This document shows, one piece after another, positions 8,693-16,687 of a DNA stretch of 52,763 bases. The number at the start of each line of letters is the position of its first letter. The first letter of the stretch is position 1. The notes below the pieces were generated by a model that worked only from the letters and a program-made list of their open reading frames with translations, did no database searches and was not told where the DNA came from. Position numbers and translations under genes: made by a program. Location of the stretch: the NCBI GenBank assembly GCA_963696325.1, contig CAVOJV010000060.1:1-52763 (forward strand). The letters are read 5' to 3'. This stretch comes from CAVOJV01 sp963696325 (GTDB lineage: Bacteria; Pseudomonadota; Gammaproteobacteria; Competibacterales; Competibacteraceae).

Positions 8693-9752
8693 TGAGAAAC
8701 ATGTTTTTTACCCAGGCGATTGACGATGCACTCGCTCAGGCGATGGCGGCTGACCCTCGCATCATCCTGTTTGGCGAAGATGTTCCCTTGATACGCCGCA
8801 ACCTCTTAGCGCGCTTCGGCCCCGATCGTGTCCGCAACGCCCCCATTAGCGAGAGCGCCTTCCTGGGGGCAGGCGTTGCGGCAGCGATGGCTGGTCTGCG
8901 TCCGGTAGTTGAATTGTATATGGTGGATTTCCTGGGAGTCTGCATGGATGCTCTGCTTAACCACGCTGCCAAAGTGGCTGCGTTTTCTGGCGGAAAATGG
9001 AGTGCGCCGCTGGTCGTACGCTGCCCATGCAGCGGCGGTTATGGCGACGGCGGGCAACACGAGCAGTCCTTGTGGGGCTGGCTGGCGCATATCCCTGGCC
9101 TGACGGTAATCGTACCCTCTACTCCCGCCGATGCCGGCGGATTGATGCTGGCAGCCTTGCAGCAGGATGGGCCGGTCATCTTTCTAGAGTCCAAACTGCT
9201 CTCAGAAATCTGGCTGGAGACCCTCGGGTCTGGCGGGCGAGCTACTGTACAGTATGCTGTCCCAGCTTCCGGGAGGCGCGGCCCCGTGCTAAAGAAATGG
9301 GAAGCGCTGCCAATTGGCAAAGCTGCACTGCGACGCACAGGCGTCGACCTGAGCATCGTCAGCCTCGGCATAGGCGTGCACCGCGCCCTGGAAGCTGCAG
9401 AAAGGTTGGAAGAAGAAGGCTTGTCTGCCAATGTGCTGGACCTCAGGACGGTTTCTCCGCTTGACCGGACCGCTCTGTGCGAGCTTGCTTCCCAGACGGG
9501 CCGATCTGCTGGTGGTGGACGAAGATTATCAGGGATTCGGTCTATCAGGTGAAGTAGCCGCTCTCTTACTGGAGGCAGGCCTCTCGGTCAAGTATGCGCG
9601 CGTTTGTACTCAGACGACTATCCCATACGCCCGCCATCTGGAGGACCAGAACTCTACCCAACGTGGAGCGCATTTGCGCCGCTGCCAGAGAGCTGGTACA
9701 GCCCTCTCGCCAGGATGTCCCCGAAGGAGAACTCGATGCGAAATCATCATAA
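8689..9752 (+). CDS. 2-oxoacid dehydrogenase E1 component, beta subunit (frameshifted near the 3' end)
   Basis: This subunit completes the ThDP active site with the alpha subunit. It shows ALAQAMAADPRIILFGEDV near 14-32 (with the conserved catalytic-site Glu of GED), RVRNAPISESAFLGAGVAAA, the YGDGGQHEQSLWGWLAHIPG loop with the invariant QHSQ-like QHEQ, and LTVIVPSTPADAGGLM. The transketolase C-domain follows with DLSIVSLGIGVHRALEAAERL and VLDLRTVSPLD. A one-base shift near 9490-9500 moves the end to another frame, where LLVVDEDYQGFGLSGEVAAL and TIPYARHLEDQ continue, and a second near 9650 restores LPNVERICAAARELV and a stop at 9752. Length of about 350 is normal. The gene end overlaps the following ORF. 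Confidence 0.82.
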
Positions 9753-10122
9753 AGGTTTACCAGAAATCATCACCGCCTTCGAAAGAGCTGGACATTCTTT
9801 TGGGGTGGTTTCTATTTCAATTTCCGGCGCCAGGAAGAAATATGAATTTGACATCGATCCGGAATCTTGCCAGGCGATCAAACGATTACTTAACATGAAG
9901 CCTTTCGGTCGCAAACAAGGTATTAAGTATCATTATTATTATTCTCCAGGCTCTGAAAGGTCAGATGACTCTTCCAGAACCTATTGTCAGGTGCGCATCG
10001 AACGGGAAGACAGTGGCAAAGAGTTTGAAGTCGAAGCCCCCAAATCCTTGATCGATATGCTCAGCTGGTTTTTTCAGGTGAAGGACTTGAAGGAACTATC
10101 CCACTTGAGAGAATTCAAGTAG
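9736..10122 (+). CDS. Hypothetical protein, 128 residues
   Basis: The start is the ATG at 9736, preceded by AAGGAGA. The protein is polar and mixed alpha/beta: an early GLPEIITAFERAGHSFG helix-strand, then SGARKKYEFDIDPESCQAIK, a YHYYYSPGSERSDDSS stretch rich in Tyr and Ser, and a C-terminal IDMLSWFFQVKDLKEL amphipathic segment. No membrane segment, signal peptide or known motif is recognised. It overlaps the E1-beta end by 17 bases, so it is likely transcribed with it, but nothing shows a role in 2-oxoacid oxidation. Confidence 0.6.
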   Translation: MRNHHKGLPEIITAFERAGHSFGVVSISISGARKKYEFDIDPESCQAIKRLLNMKPFGRKQGIKYHYYYSPGSERSDDSSRTYCQVRIEREDSGKEFEVEAPKSLIDMLSWFFQVKDLKELSHLREFK

Positions 10123-10179
10123 GTAGTAGATAAGCAACTCATGACTGCAGAACACAGAAACATCCAGCAGGAGGTTGCC

Positions 10180-10674
10180 ATGAAAGACCCTACCAATAAA
10201 ACCGAGTTGCTTGCAGCCATCCGCGCGGCGCGCCGTCTCTGGGATAGCTGGATCGCCAAAGTCCCACCAGAGCGCATGAGCGAGCCTGTGGCGTCCGGCG
10301 AGTGGTCCGTGAAGGACATCCTGGCCCACACCACCGAATACGATCGCTGGCTGGGGCTGGGCCTGGCGTTGAGATTGCAAAAACCACCCGACTTATGGCT
10401 GGCCGACCTCAGCCTGGACCAGTTCAATGCCGCATTACATGGACAGATCCTCGACCGCCACCCCGCCGAGGTACTGGCCGATTCACAACGCGTGTTCGCC
10501 GAAATGGTTCAGGCGGTCGTAGCGCACAGCGAGGCCTACCTCTTTGGGTCGCATCACGTCGCGGGCGTGCCGTATGAAGTGCAGCCATTCGAGCTGCTCA
10601 AGAGCGAATCGTACGGGCATTATTACGACCATCTGCCAACCATCAAGGCCTGGGTGTCTGCGATTTCCAGATAG
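10180..10674 (+). CDS. ClbS/DfsB (DinB-like) four-helix bundle protein
   Basis: The ATG at 10180 follows a clear GGAGG site; an in-frame ATG 39 bases earlier has none, so the shorter form is preferred (164 residues). The protein has the opening KTELLAAIRAARRLWDSWIA helix, then the EPVASGEWSVKDILAHTTEYDRW block with the metal-type His of the DinB superfamily helix, and a C-terminal SYGHYYDHLPTIKAWV. This layout fits the ClbS/DfsB family, whose best known member protects cells from the genotoxin colibactin; many others have unknown thiol- or toxin-related roles. The proximity of an NRPS fragment (11.2 kb) is suggestive of self-protection, but the two are on opposite strands and not an operon. 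Confidence 0.7.
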   Translation: MKDPTNKTELLAAIRAARRLWDSWIAKVPPERMSEPVASGEWSVKDILAHTTEYDRWLGLGLALRLQKPPDLWLADLSLDQFNAALHGQILDRHPAEVLADSQRVFAEMVQAVVAHSEAYLFGSHHVAGVPYEVQPFELLKSESYGHYYDHLPTIKAWVSAISR

Positions 10675-10734
10675 TCCGGACAGGTTTTCAAAAACCTGTG
10701 CACCTTCGGAATACATGATTCTGCCAACAAGCAA

Positions 10735-11112
10735 ATGAGTATAACCTTCCTATGTTTGCTCATCCTTCAAGTAGCCATAGTAACGACTCTTACGCTGGCG
10801 CTTACCTCCCAGTTTGCCAAAAGGAATAAGACCATCCTGGGCGTGATCCTGGCATTGGCCATAATCGCTCTGGTAGAGTTCATCTTGTAGTGGACGGTCT
10901 CCGCCAGCATCCAGGATTGCCTGCGCAAGGCCTGCGCCTCCGCCGGTCAGCCCCCGGATTGCCAGATCGCTGAGTTTGGCTGCACCGAATGGAGCGGTCT
11001 CTCGCGCTTCATCTATTTTGCCGTTGGTATCGTAGATCTGGTGGTCTATATGATTTGGGGGGTCATTCTATTGCTGCGGAACCGATGGCAGCAGAATGCA
11101 AGCCCTCAGTAA
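10735..11112 (+). pseudogene. Small membrane protein with an in-frame TAG
   Basis: Read from ATG 10735, the frame gives an N-terminal hydrophobic segment (ITFLCLLILQVAIVTTLTLA), a second one (TILGVILALAIIALVEFIL), then TAG at 10888-10890, and continues open for another 74 codons with a Cys-rich loop (two CxxA/CQIA-type stretches) and a third membrane segment (FIYFAVGIVDLVVYMIWGVI), stopping at 11112. Coding character is continuous across the stop. The simplest reading is one 125-residue membrane protein interrupted by a base substitution or an indel-free error; two separate small proteins are also possible. No ribosome site is clear before the ATG, which lowers confidence. The function is unknown. 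Confidence 0.4.
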
Positions 11113-11189
11113 TTCCCCGTGGTTGGAGTGTTGGGTGATCGCAGCCAACTGACCAGCATGCATTGTACCAGTAAAGTTTTACGCGTTTT

Positions 11190-12389
11190 CTAATCTGGCA
11201 TTGCATCCCGACCCAGTATAAAATCAGCCGTCAACTCGATCCGTTGGCGCTCCTGTTCGTCCTTGAGCATGAAATCAGCCAGCTGCTCTACAGTGGGGTA
11301 TTTGAACAGGGTAATCAATGGAAGCTCACACTGGAATATATCGTTGATCTGCGCGACCAGCCGCATCACCAGCAAGGAATGTCCTCCCAGCTCAAAAAAG
11401 TCCTCCTGGACGCCCAGCTTGTCCTTTTCCAGGGCCATTGAGAATAACCTGGTCAGGATTTGCTCCAGGGGCGAGCGCGGTGCGACATAGTTTTTAGGGT
11501 CGCTCAGTGAAGTTATCTCGCTCCTGGGTAGCCGGTTCAAGTCGATCTTCCCGTTGGGAGTGAGCGGTAGGGCATCCAAGATAATATAATCGCCAGGGAG
11601 CATATATTCTGGCAAGCGGCCTTTGAGATATTCACGCAATTGCTGTCTATCCAGGCTACAGCTGGAGTTTGGGACAATGTAAGCCGCCAGATGATCGCCG
11701 GTTTCGGCATGTTGCAGGATCACCACGGCCTGGCGCACCTGCGGATGGTATTCCAGGGCGTTCTCGATCTCTCCCAGCTCGATCCGGTTACCGCGCAGTT
11801 TCACCTGGTTATCAACCCGCCCTAGGAACTCGATGTTCCCATCCGCCAGATAGCGGCACAGGTCTCCGGTTCGATATAGTCGCGTGCCCGAGGCGCCAAA
11901 TGGATTGGGTATGAACTTCTCCGCAGTCAGGGCTGGTTGGTTCAAATAGCCTCGCGCCAGACTGTCGCCGCCAATGTACAGTTCTCCCGTTACGCCAACA
12001 GGCACCGGTTGCAGGCTGCGATCCAGGATATAGACCTGGGTATTTCCGTGCGGGACTCCGACCGGTATGCGATGCGGGCTGGTACTCGGTTTAAGCTGGT
12101 AAGTTGTAGAGCTGACGCAGGTTTCGGTAGGTCCATAGTTATTGGTTATGGTTGTGGCCAAGTGATTGAATATCCGTTCGGGCAAGGTAGGGGGCATGTT
12201 TTCTCCGCCGCAGAAGATGCCCCTCACGCTGGTGCATTTTAAAAAGCGTGGTTCTTCCATAAACAGCCTTAAATGTGAAGGCACCATTTGTAGAATCGTG
12301 ATCTGCTGCGCCTGGATGACATCCACCAGATACGGGATATCGCGTTGGCTGCCAGGTCGGGCTAAAACTACACCCGCTCCTTGTATAAG
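11190..12389 (-). CDS. NRPS adenylation (C-terminal part) plus carrier domain, 5'-truncated
   Basis: The minus-strand frame contains adenylation core motifs in order: NNYGPTETCV (A5), GELYIGGDSLARGYLNQP (A6), YRTGDLCRYL (A7), GRVDNQVKLRGNRIELGEIE (A8), LPLTPNGKIDLNRLP (A10). A carrier domain follows with the phosphopantetheine attachment Ser in ELGGHSLLVMR. The protein stops about 35 residues after this domain, so there is no thioesterase, condensation or reductase domain at the end. The gene is cut upstream: homology runs through LIQGAGVVLARPGSQRD and ends at about 12,389, where the join with dctM lies. The first half of the A domain, with most of the substrate-pocket residues, is missing, so the activated amino acid cannot be predicted. 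Confidence 0.85.
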   Translation of the reverse strand, partial: LIQGAGVVLARPGSQRDIPYLVDVIQAQQITILQMVPSHLRLFMEEPRFLKCTSVRGIFCGGENMPPTLPERIFNHLATTITNNYGPTETCVSSTTYQLKPSTSPHRIPVGVPHGNTQVYILDRSLQPVPVGVTGELYIGGDSLARGYLNQPALTAEKFIPNPFGASGTRLYRTGDLCRYLADGNIEFLGRVDNQVKLRGNRIELGEIENALEYHPQVRQAVVILQHAETGDHLAAYIVPNSSCSLDRQQLREYLKGRLPEYMLPGDYIILDALPLTPNGKIDLNRLPRSEITSLSDPKNYVAPRSPLEQILTRLFSMALEKDKLGVQEDFFELGGHSLLVMRLVAQINDIFQCELPLITLFKYPTVEQLADFMLKDEQERQRIELTADFILGRDAMPD

Positions 12390-12400
12390 TGCTGGATTCC
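12380..12400. other. Probable chimeric join between segment A and segment B
   Basis: Two genes on opposite strands are both broken here: an NRPS lacking its upstream part and a TRAP permease lacking its N-terminal two thirds. Immediately upstream of the dctM codons the frame is closed by TAA at 12386-12388. Gene style, apparent taxon and frameshift load change across this point. Confidence 0.75.
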
Positions 12401-12871
12401 GCCGCCCTGAGCGCGATGCTGTTGTACATCATCACCAATGCCGTGCTGTTTTCCTTCCTGATGACCTCGGAAAACATTCCGCAGGCGATGGCCAACTGGA
12501 TGATTGAGCAGAATCTGAGCGTCATCTTTTTCCTGCTGGCAGTCAACGTGCTGCTGCTGCTCGCCGGCAACGTGATGGAGCCGTCCTCGATCACCCTGAT
12601 CATGGCGCCGCTCATATTTCCGATCGCCATCAAGCTTGGTATCAACCCGGTGCACTTGGGTATCCTTATGACTGTCAATATGGAAGTCGGCATGTGCCAC
12701 CCGCCGGTCGGCCTCAACCTCTATGTCGCCAGCGGTATCACCCATATGGGAATCACCGAGTTGACGGTCGCGGTCTGGCCCTGGTTGCTGACCATGCTGG
12801 TATTTCTCGTTATCGTTACCTACTGGCCGCCGCTATCCCTCTGGTTGCCGCGAGTGCTGGGTATGATGTAG
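12389..12871 (+). CDS. dctM: TRAP transporter large permease DctM, C-terminal part
   Basis: DctM is the 12-helix channel subunit of tripartite C4-dicarboxylate carriers driven by a sodium or proton gradient, in the inner membrane. Only the last 160 residues are present: the LYIITNAVLFSFLMTSENIP helix, SVIFFLLAVNVLLLLAGNVM, the family signature EPSSITLIMAPLIFPIAIKLG, the GINPVHLGILMTVNMEVGM and HPPVGLNLYV segment that is highly conserved in DctM, and a terminal WPWLLTMLVFLVIVTYWP helix. The 5' part is lost at the join. The dctP and dctQ partners would be expected upstream in the real genome. Next to fumarate reductase, succinate or fumarate exchange is a natural guess for its role. Confidence 0.9.
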   Translation: MLDSAALSAMLLYIITNAVLFSFLMTSENIPQAMANWMIEQNLSVIFFLLAVNVLLLLAGNVMEPSSITLIMAPLIFPIAIKLGINPVHLGILMTVNMEVGMCHPPVGLNLYVASGITHMGITELTVAVWPWLLTMLVFLVIVTYWPPLSLWLPRVLGMM

Positions 12872-12877
12872 CGTCGG

Positions 12878-12901
12878 GTCGGCGGGGCCGGTCCCCCCGA
12901 C
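12878..12901 (+). terminator. Hairpin after dctM
   Basis: GTCGG and CCGAC flank GGG/CCC with one mismatch, about an 8-pair stem right after the dctM stop. No T-run follows, so termination is tentative. Confidence 0.3.
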
Positions 12902-13061
12902 AGGGATTTGGCGCGGCAGGGGCCGGTTCTGGCGAAGTTGGACGATACAAGTGGGCGCCTGGTGTGTTGGCACTGACTGGGCGTCCGTTGATCACGGTCA
13001 ATCGCTTGCTGCCCCATTCCAGTAATAATAAATCCATGTCTACCAGCGCAAGGGTGCTTCG

Positions 13062-13841
13062 ATGAATAAAACCATTGATCTGATTGTGGATACAGGGCTT
13101 GCGGAGAAAACCCGAAAAAGCCGGCTGCCGGCCCGGCTCGATTTTTTGCAAAGCGCCACCGGCTTGTTTCTGGCCCTGTTCATGTGGGCGCACATGTTGT
13201 TCGTCTCGTCGATTCTGCTTGGCAAGGATGCCATGTACGCGGTGACGAAGTTTTTCGAGGGGCAATACATCCTGGGCAGATCCTATCCGGGCATCGTGTC
13301 GGTGGTGGTGGCCTTTGTGTTCCTTATTTTCATCGCCCATGCCGGGCTGGCCATGCGCAAATTTCCCAGCAATTACCAACAGTACAACACGTTTCGCGGC
13401 CACATGGACATGTTGCGGCACGGCGATACGAGTTTGTGGTTCGTGCAGGTCTATACCGGTTTCGCCATGTTCTTCCTGGGCTCCGTGCATCTGTACATCA
13501 TGCTCACCCACCCCGACAAGATCGGCCCCTATGGCTCGGCCGACCGGGTGGTGACCGAGTGGATGTGGCCGCTGTATATCCTCTTGCTGCTGGCGGTGGA
13601 GTTGCATGGCGGCATCGGCCTGTATCGACTGGCGGTCAAATGGGGCTGGCTGGAGGGTAGGAATCCCAAGGAGAGCCGCGCCAAGCTGAAACGCGCCAAA
13701 TGGTATCTGACGGCTTTCTTCCTGACGCTGGGCTTGTTGACCCTGGCCGCCTATATCAAGATCGGCATCGAGCACCGCGACCGGGCCGGCGAACCTTATG
13801 TCCCGGCCAGCCTGCAACAACCGGCGGATGCGAAGGGTTAA
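13062..13841 (+). CDS. frdC: Fumarate reductase diheme cytochrome b subunit
   Basis: This is the five-helix membrane anchor that carries two b hemes and oxidises (mena)quinol for fumarate reduction. The 259-residue protein has His44 (WAHML), His93 (IAHAG), His143 (SVHLY) and His182 (ELHGG), the same numbers I recall for the axial heme ligands of Wolinella succinogenes FrdC. Glu66 (KFFEGQ) and Glu180 (AVELHG) also match the residues there linked to quinol binding and to the transmembrane proton ('E') pathway. Helices cover about 28-50, 75-95, 122-148, 165-188 and 210-232. The order frdC-frdA-frdB is that of Wolinella. A bidirectional succinate:quinone role cannot be excluded. Confidence 0.9.
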   Translation: MNKTIDLIVDTGLAEKTRKSRLPARLDFLQSATGLFLALFMWAHMLFVSSILLGKDAMYAVTKFFEGQYILGRSYPGIVSVVVAFVFLIFIAHAGLAMRKFPSNYQQYNTFRGHMDMLRHGDTSLWFVQVYTGFAMFFLGSVHLYIMLTHPDKIGPYGSADRVVTEWMWPLYILLLLAVELHGGIGLYRLAVKWGWLEGRNPKESRAKLKRAKWYLTAFFLTLGLLTLAAYIKIGIEHRDRAGEPYVPASLQQPADAKG

Positions 13842-13844
13842 GCG

Positions 13845-15828
13845 ATGAACATTATCTACACAGACGTGCTGGTGATCGGCGGTGGGTTGGCGGGTCTGCG
13901 CACCGCCATTGGCGTCAAGCGCAGAGGCCATGACGTCATCGTGCTGAGCCTGATTCCGGCCAAGCGCTCGCATTCGGCGGCGGCCCAGGGCGGCATGCAG
14001 GCGAGCCTGGGAAATTCCATCAAGGGCGAGGGTGATAACGAGGATGTCCATTTCGAGGACACGGTCAAGGGCAGCGACTGGGGCGCCGATCAACAGGTGG
14101 TGCGGATGTTCGTCAATACCGCGCCCAAGGCCGTCCGCGAACTGACTGCCTGGGGCGTGCCCTGGAACCGGGTGCAACGCGGCGAGCGCGAAGTTGTCAT
14201 CAATGCCGAGAAAGTCACCATCAAGGAAAAGGAGGACGCTCACGGCCTGATCACGGCCCGCGATTTTGGCGGCACCAAGAAATGGCGTACCTGTTACACC
14301 TCGGACGGCACCGGCCACGCCATGCTGTTCGCCATGAGCGACCAGACCATCGCCAACGGTATTGCAGTCCACGAACGCAAGGAAGCGCTGGCCCTGATTC
14401 ACGACGGCAGCCGTTGCTATGGGGCCATCGTGCGGGATTTGATCACCGGTGAGCTGAGCGCCTACGTGGCCAAGGCAACCACTATCGCCACGGGTGGCTA
14501 CGGGCGAATCTACAAGGTCTCCACCAATGCCGTGATCTGCGAGGGTACCGGCACCGCCCTCGCCCTGGAAACCGGGGTAGCGACGCTGGGCAATATGGAA
14601 GCCGTGCAATTTCATCCCACCGCTATCGTTCCCGCTGGCATTTTGACCACCGAGGGTTGCCGGGGCGATGGCGGCATCTTGCGGGACGTGGATGGCTACC
14701 GCTTCATGCCCGATTACGAGCCCGACAAGAAGGAACTGGCCTCCCGCGATGTGGTGTCCCGGCGCATGACCGAGCACATGCGCAAAGGCAAGGGCGTGCC
14801 GTCCCGCTATGGCCCGCATCTGTGGCTGGACATCGCCATCCTGGGCCGCGAGCACATCGAGAAAAACCTGCGGGAAGTCAAGGACATTTGCCAGTATTTT
14901 CTGGGTATAGATCCGGCGATCGACTACATCCCGGTTCGCCCCACGCAGCATTACTCCATGGGTGGCATCCGCACCAAATACACGGGAGAGAGCCAGACCC
15001 TGCGGGGTCTGTACGCCTGCGGCGAGGCGTCCTGCTGGGACATGCACGGCTTCAACCGGCTGGGCGGCAATTCCGTGGCCGAAACCGTGGTGTCCGGCAT
15101 GATCGTGGCTGAATTCATCGCGGATTTTTGCGACTCCAAGGACAGCGACATCGACCTCTCCACCGGCCTGATCAGGGATTTTCACGCCCGCGAAACCGAC
15201 AGGCTCGCCGCCGTCATCAACTCGACGGGCTCGGAAAATGCCTATGCCCTGCGCGCCCGCATGGAAGAGATCATGATGGACAAGGTGGGCATCTTCAGGA
15301 ACGGCAAGGATTTGGAGGATGCCGTAAACGAACTGGAAACCCTGCTCATCCGCAGCCGGAACATCGGCATCAGGACCAAGGTGAAAGAGCGCCAACCCGG
15401 AGCTGGTCTCGGCCTACCGGGTGCAAAAGATGCTCAAGCTCGCACTGTGTGTCGCCCTGGGCGCCTTGCAGCGCACCGAGAGCCGGGGCGCGCATTCCCG
15501 CGAAGACTTTCCCGAGCGTAACGACCGGGATTGGTTGAAGCGCACGCTCAGCGTCTGGCGAAACGAGCAGGATACCCTGCCCACCCTGACCTACGAGGCT
15601 ATCGATGTCATTACCATGGAGCTGCCACCCGGCTTTCGCGGCTATGGCGCCAAGAACTGTATTGAACATCCGGATACGGCCCAACGGCTGGCTCAAGTGG
15701 AGCAGCTCAAGGCGGCTTTGCAAAGCGCCGACCGCTTTACCCTGCAAACGGCCTTGATGCAATACGATCACCTGCTGCCCAGGAAGTATCAGGGCAAAAA
15801 TGAACGGTTAGGGGAGCAGTTGCCATGA
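13845..15828 (+). CDS. frdA: Fumarate reductase flavoprotein subunit (frameshifted near 15,387)
   Basis: This subunit reduces fumarate to succinate on covalently bound FAD at the cytoplasmic face. It opens DVLVIGGGLAGLRTAIG (FAD-binding GxGxxG) and has SHSAAAQGGMQ with His43, the residue expected to link FAD. Further on come QFHPTAIVPAGILTTEGCRG, RPTQHYSMGGIRTKY with the catalytic His, and GEASCWDMHGFNRLGGNS with the active-site Arg region. One extra base near 15,387 ends the first frame early; the next frame continues SANPELVSAYRVQKM and RTESRGAHSREDFPERND to the stop at 15828, about 660 residues in all. The gene begins three bases after frdC and overlaps frdB by four bases. A sequence error is likelier than inactivation because both halves are fully conserved. 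Confidence 0.9.
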
Positions 15829-16565
15829 GCGAGAACGGGCAGACGCCCAGAGTCCTGAAGATCAGCATTCTCCGCTACAACCCTCAGGATAGTAACAGCC
15901 GGCCGCATATGGAGACCTTCGAGGTGGAAGAAGCGGTCGGCATGACGCTGTTCATCGCCCTGAATGACATCCGCGAAAAGTTCGACGGTTCCCTGCAGTT
16001 CGATTTCGTCTGCCGGGCGGGCATTTGCGGCAGTTGCGCGATGCTGATCGACGGCCGGCCGGGACTGGCCTGTCGGACGCTGACCGAAACGTTGGACCAG
16101 GCAGTCACCCTGGCCCCGCTACCGGTCTTCGAGTTGATCGGCGATCTGTCGGTCAACACGGGAAAATGGATGCGGGGCATGAGCGAGCGCCTGGAGACAT
16201 GGATTCACAGCAATGAAGACGTGGATCTGGGCAAGCTGGAAGAGCGCATGGAGCCGGAACTGGCGGAAGCGATTTATGAACTCGATCGCTGCATCGAGTG
16301 CGGCTGCTGCGTCGCGGGCTGCGGCACCGCCCGCATGCGTGAACACTTCGTCGGCGCCGTGGGCCTGAATAAAATCGCCCGCTTCCGGCTGGACCCTCGC
16401 GACGAGCGCAGCGACGAGGATTTCTACGAACTGATCGGCGACGACGACGGCGTGTTCGGCTGCATGTCCCTGTTGGGATGCCACGATGTCTGCCCAAAGG
16501 AACTGCCCTTGCAGACCCAGATCGCCTTTATCCGCCGGAAGATGGTGAGGATGGGGATGAAGTAG
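15825..16565 (+). CDS. frdB: Fumarate reductase iron-sulfur subunit
   Basis: FrdB passes electrons from the heme subunit to FAD through three clusters. The protein of 246 residues shows the plant-type [2Fe-2S] ligands in CRAGICGSC with a distal LAC, a [4Fe-4S] motif CIECGCCVAGC with a further CP-type Cys, and the [3Fe-4S] region CMSLLGCHDVCPKELPL. Length and motif order are those of SdhB/FrdB. Its ATG overlaps the frdA stop (ATGA), so translation is coupled. A palindromic hairpin follows the stop and may end the frdCAB transcript. Confidence 0.92.
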   Translation: MSENGQTPRVLKISILRYNPQDSNSRPHMETFEVEEAVGMTLFIALNDIREKFDGSLQFDFVCRAGICGSCAMLIDGRPGLACRTLTETLDQAVTLAPLPVFELIGDLSVNTGKWMRGMSERLETWIHSNEDVDLGKLEERMEPELAEAIYELDRCIECGCCVAGCGTARMREHFVGAVGLNKIARFRLDPRDERSDEDFYELIGDDDGVFGCMSLLGCHDVCPKELPLQTQIAFIRRKMVRMGMK

Positions 16566-16570
16566 CGATA

Positions 16571-16590
16571 GGAGCGGTTTTAACCGCTCC
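16571..16590 (+). terminator. Hairpin after frdB
   Basis: GGAGCGGTT is followed at once by TT and AACCGCTCC, a 9-base inverted repeat just after frdB. The T-run lies in the loop, not after the stem. It may be a terminator or a REP-like palindrome. Confidence 0.45.
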
Positions 16591-16601
16591 AGAGGGGGTA
16601 T

Positions 16602-16679
16602 ATGAAAAGCGTACCGTGGCAAGCTTCGGCGCCCCTGCTGCTGGTGATCGGCGTGCCGCACCTGCTCCTGTTCAAGTAA
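16602..16679 (+). CDS. Possible 25-residue membrane peptide
   Basis: An ATG at 16602 is preceded by a near-ideal AGAGGGGG site. The frame gives a 25-residue peptide whose middle (APLLLVIGVPHLLLF) is hydrophobic enough to span or enter a membrane, ending in a single Lys before TAA. It lies between frdB and the convergent maeB end. Nothing similar is recalled, and it may be a remnant of a longer gene, but the ribosome site and hydrophobic pattern make a real small protein plausible. Confidence 0.35.
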   Translation: MKSVPWQASAPLLLVIGVPHLLLFK

Positions 16680-16687
16680 TCAGCACC

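Noticed and set aside
10735..11112. TAG in the membrane protein as a recoded (pyrrolysine-type) codon
   Set aside because: No pyrrolysine genes or context are present, and the segment is error-rich; a sequence error or natural stop is simpler.
12816..15395. 859-residue open frame antisense to frdC/frdA
   Set aside because: It is a GC-rich shadow with Gly/Ala/His/Asp-biased composition and no motif, covering a clearly coding fumarate reductase.
13062..16565. frdCAB as an ordinary succinate dehydrogenase operon
   Set aside because: A single 259-residue diheme anchor with Wolinella-matching His and Glu positions and gene order C-A-B fits the fumarate reductase type better than SdhC/SdhD pairs.
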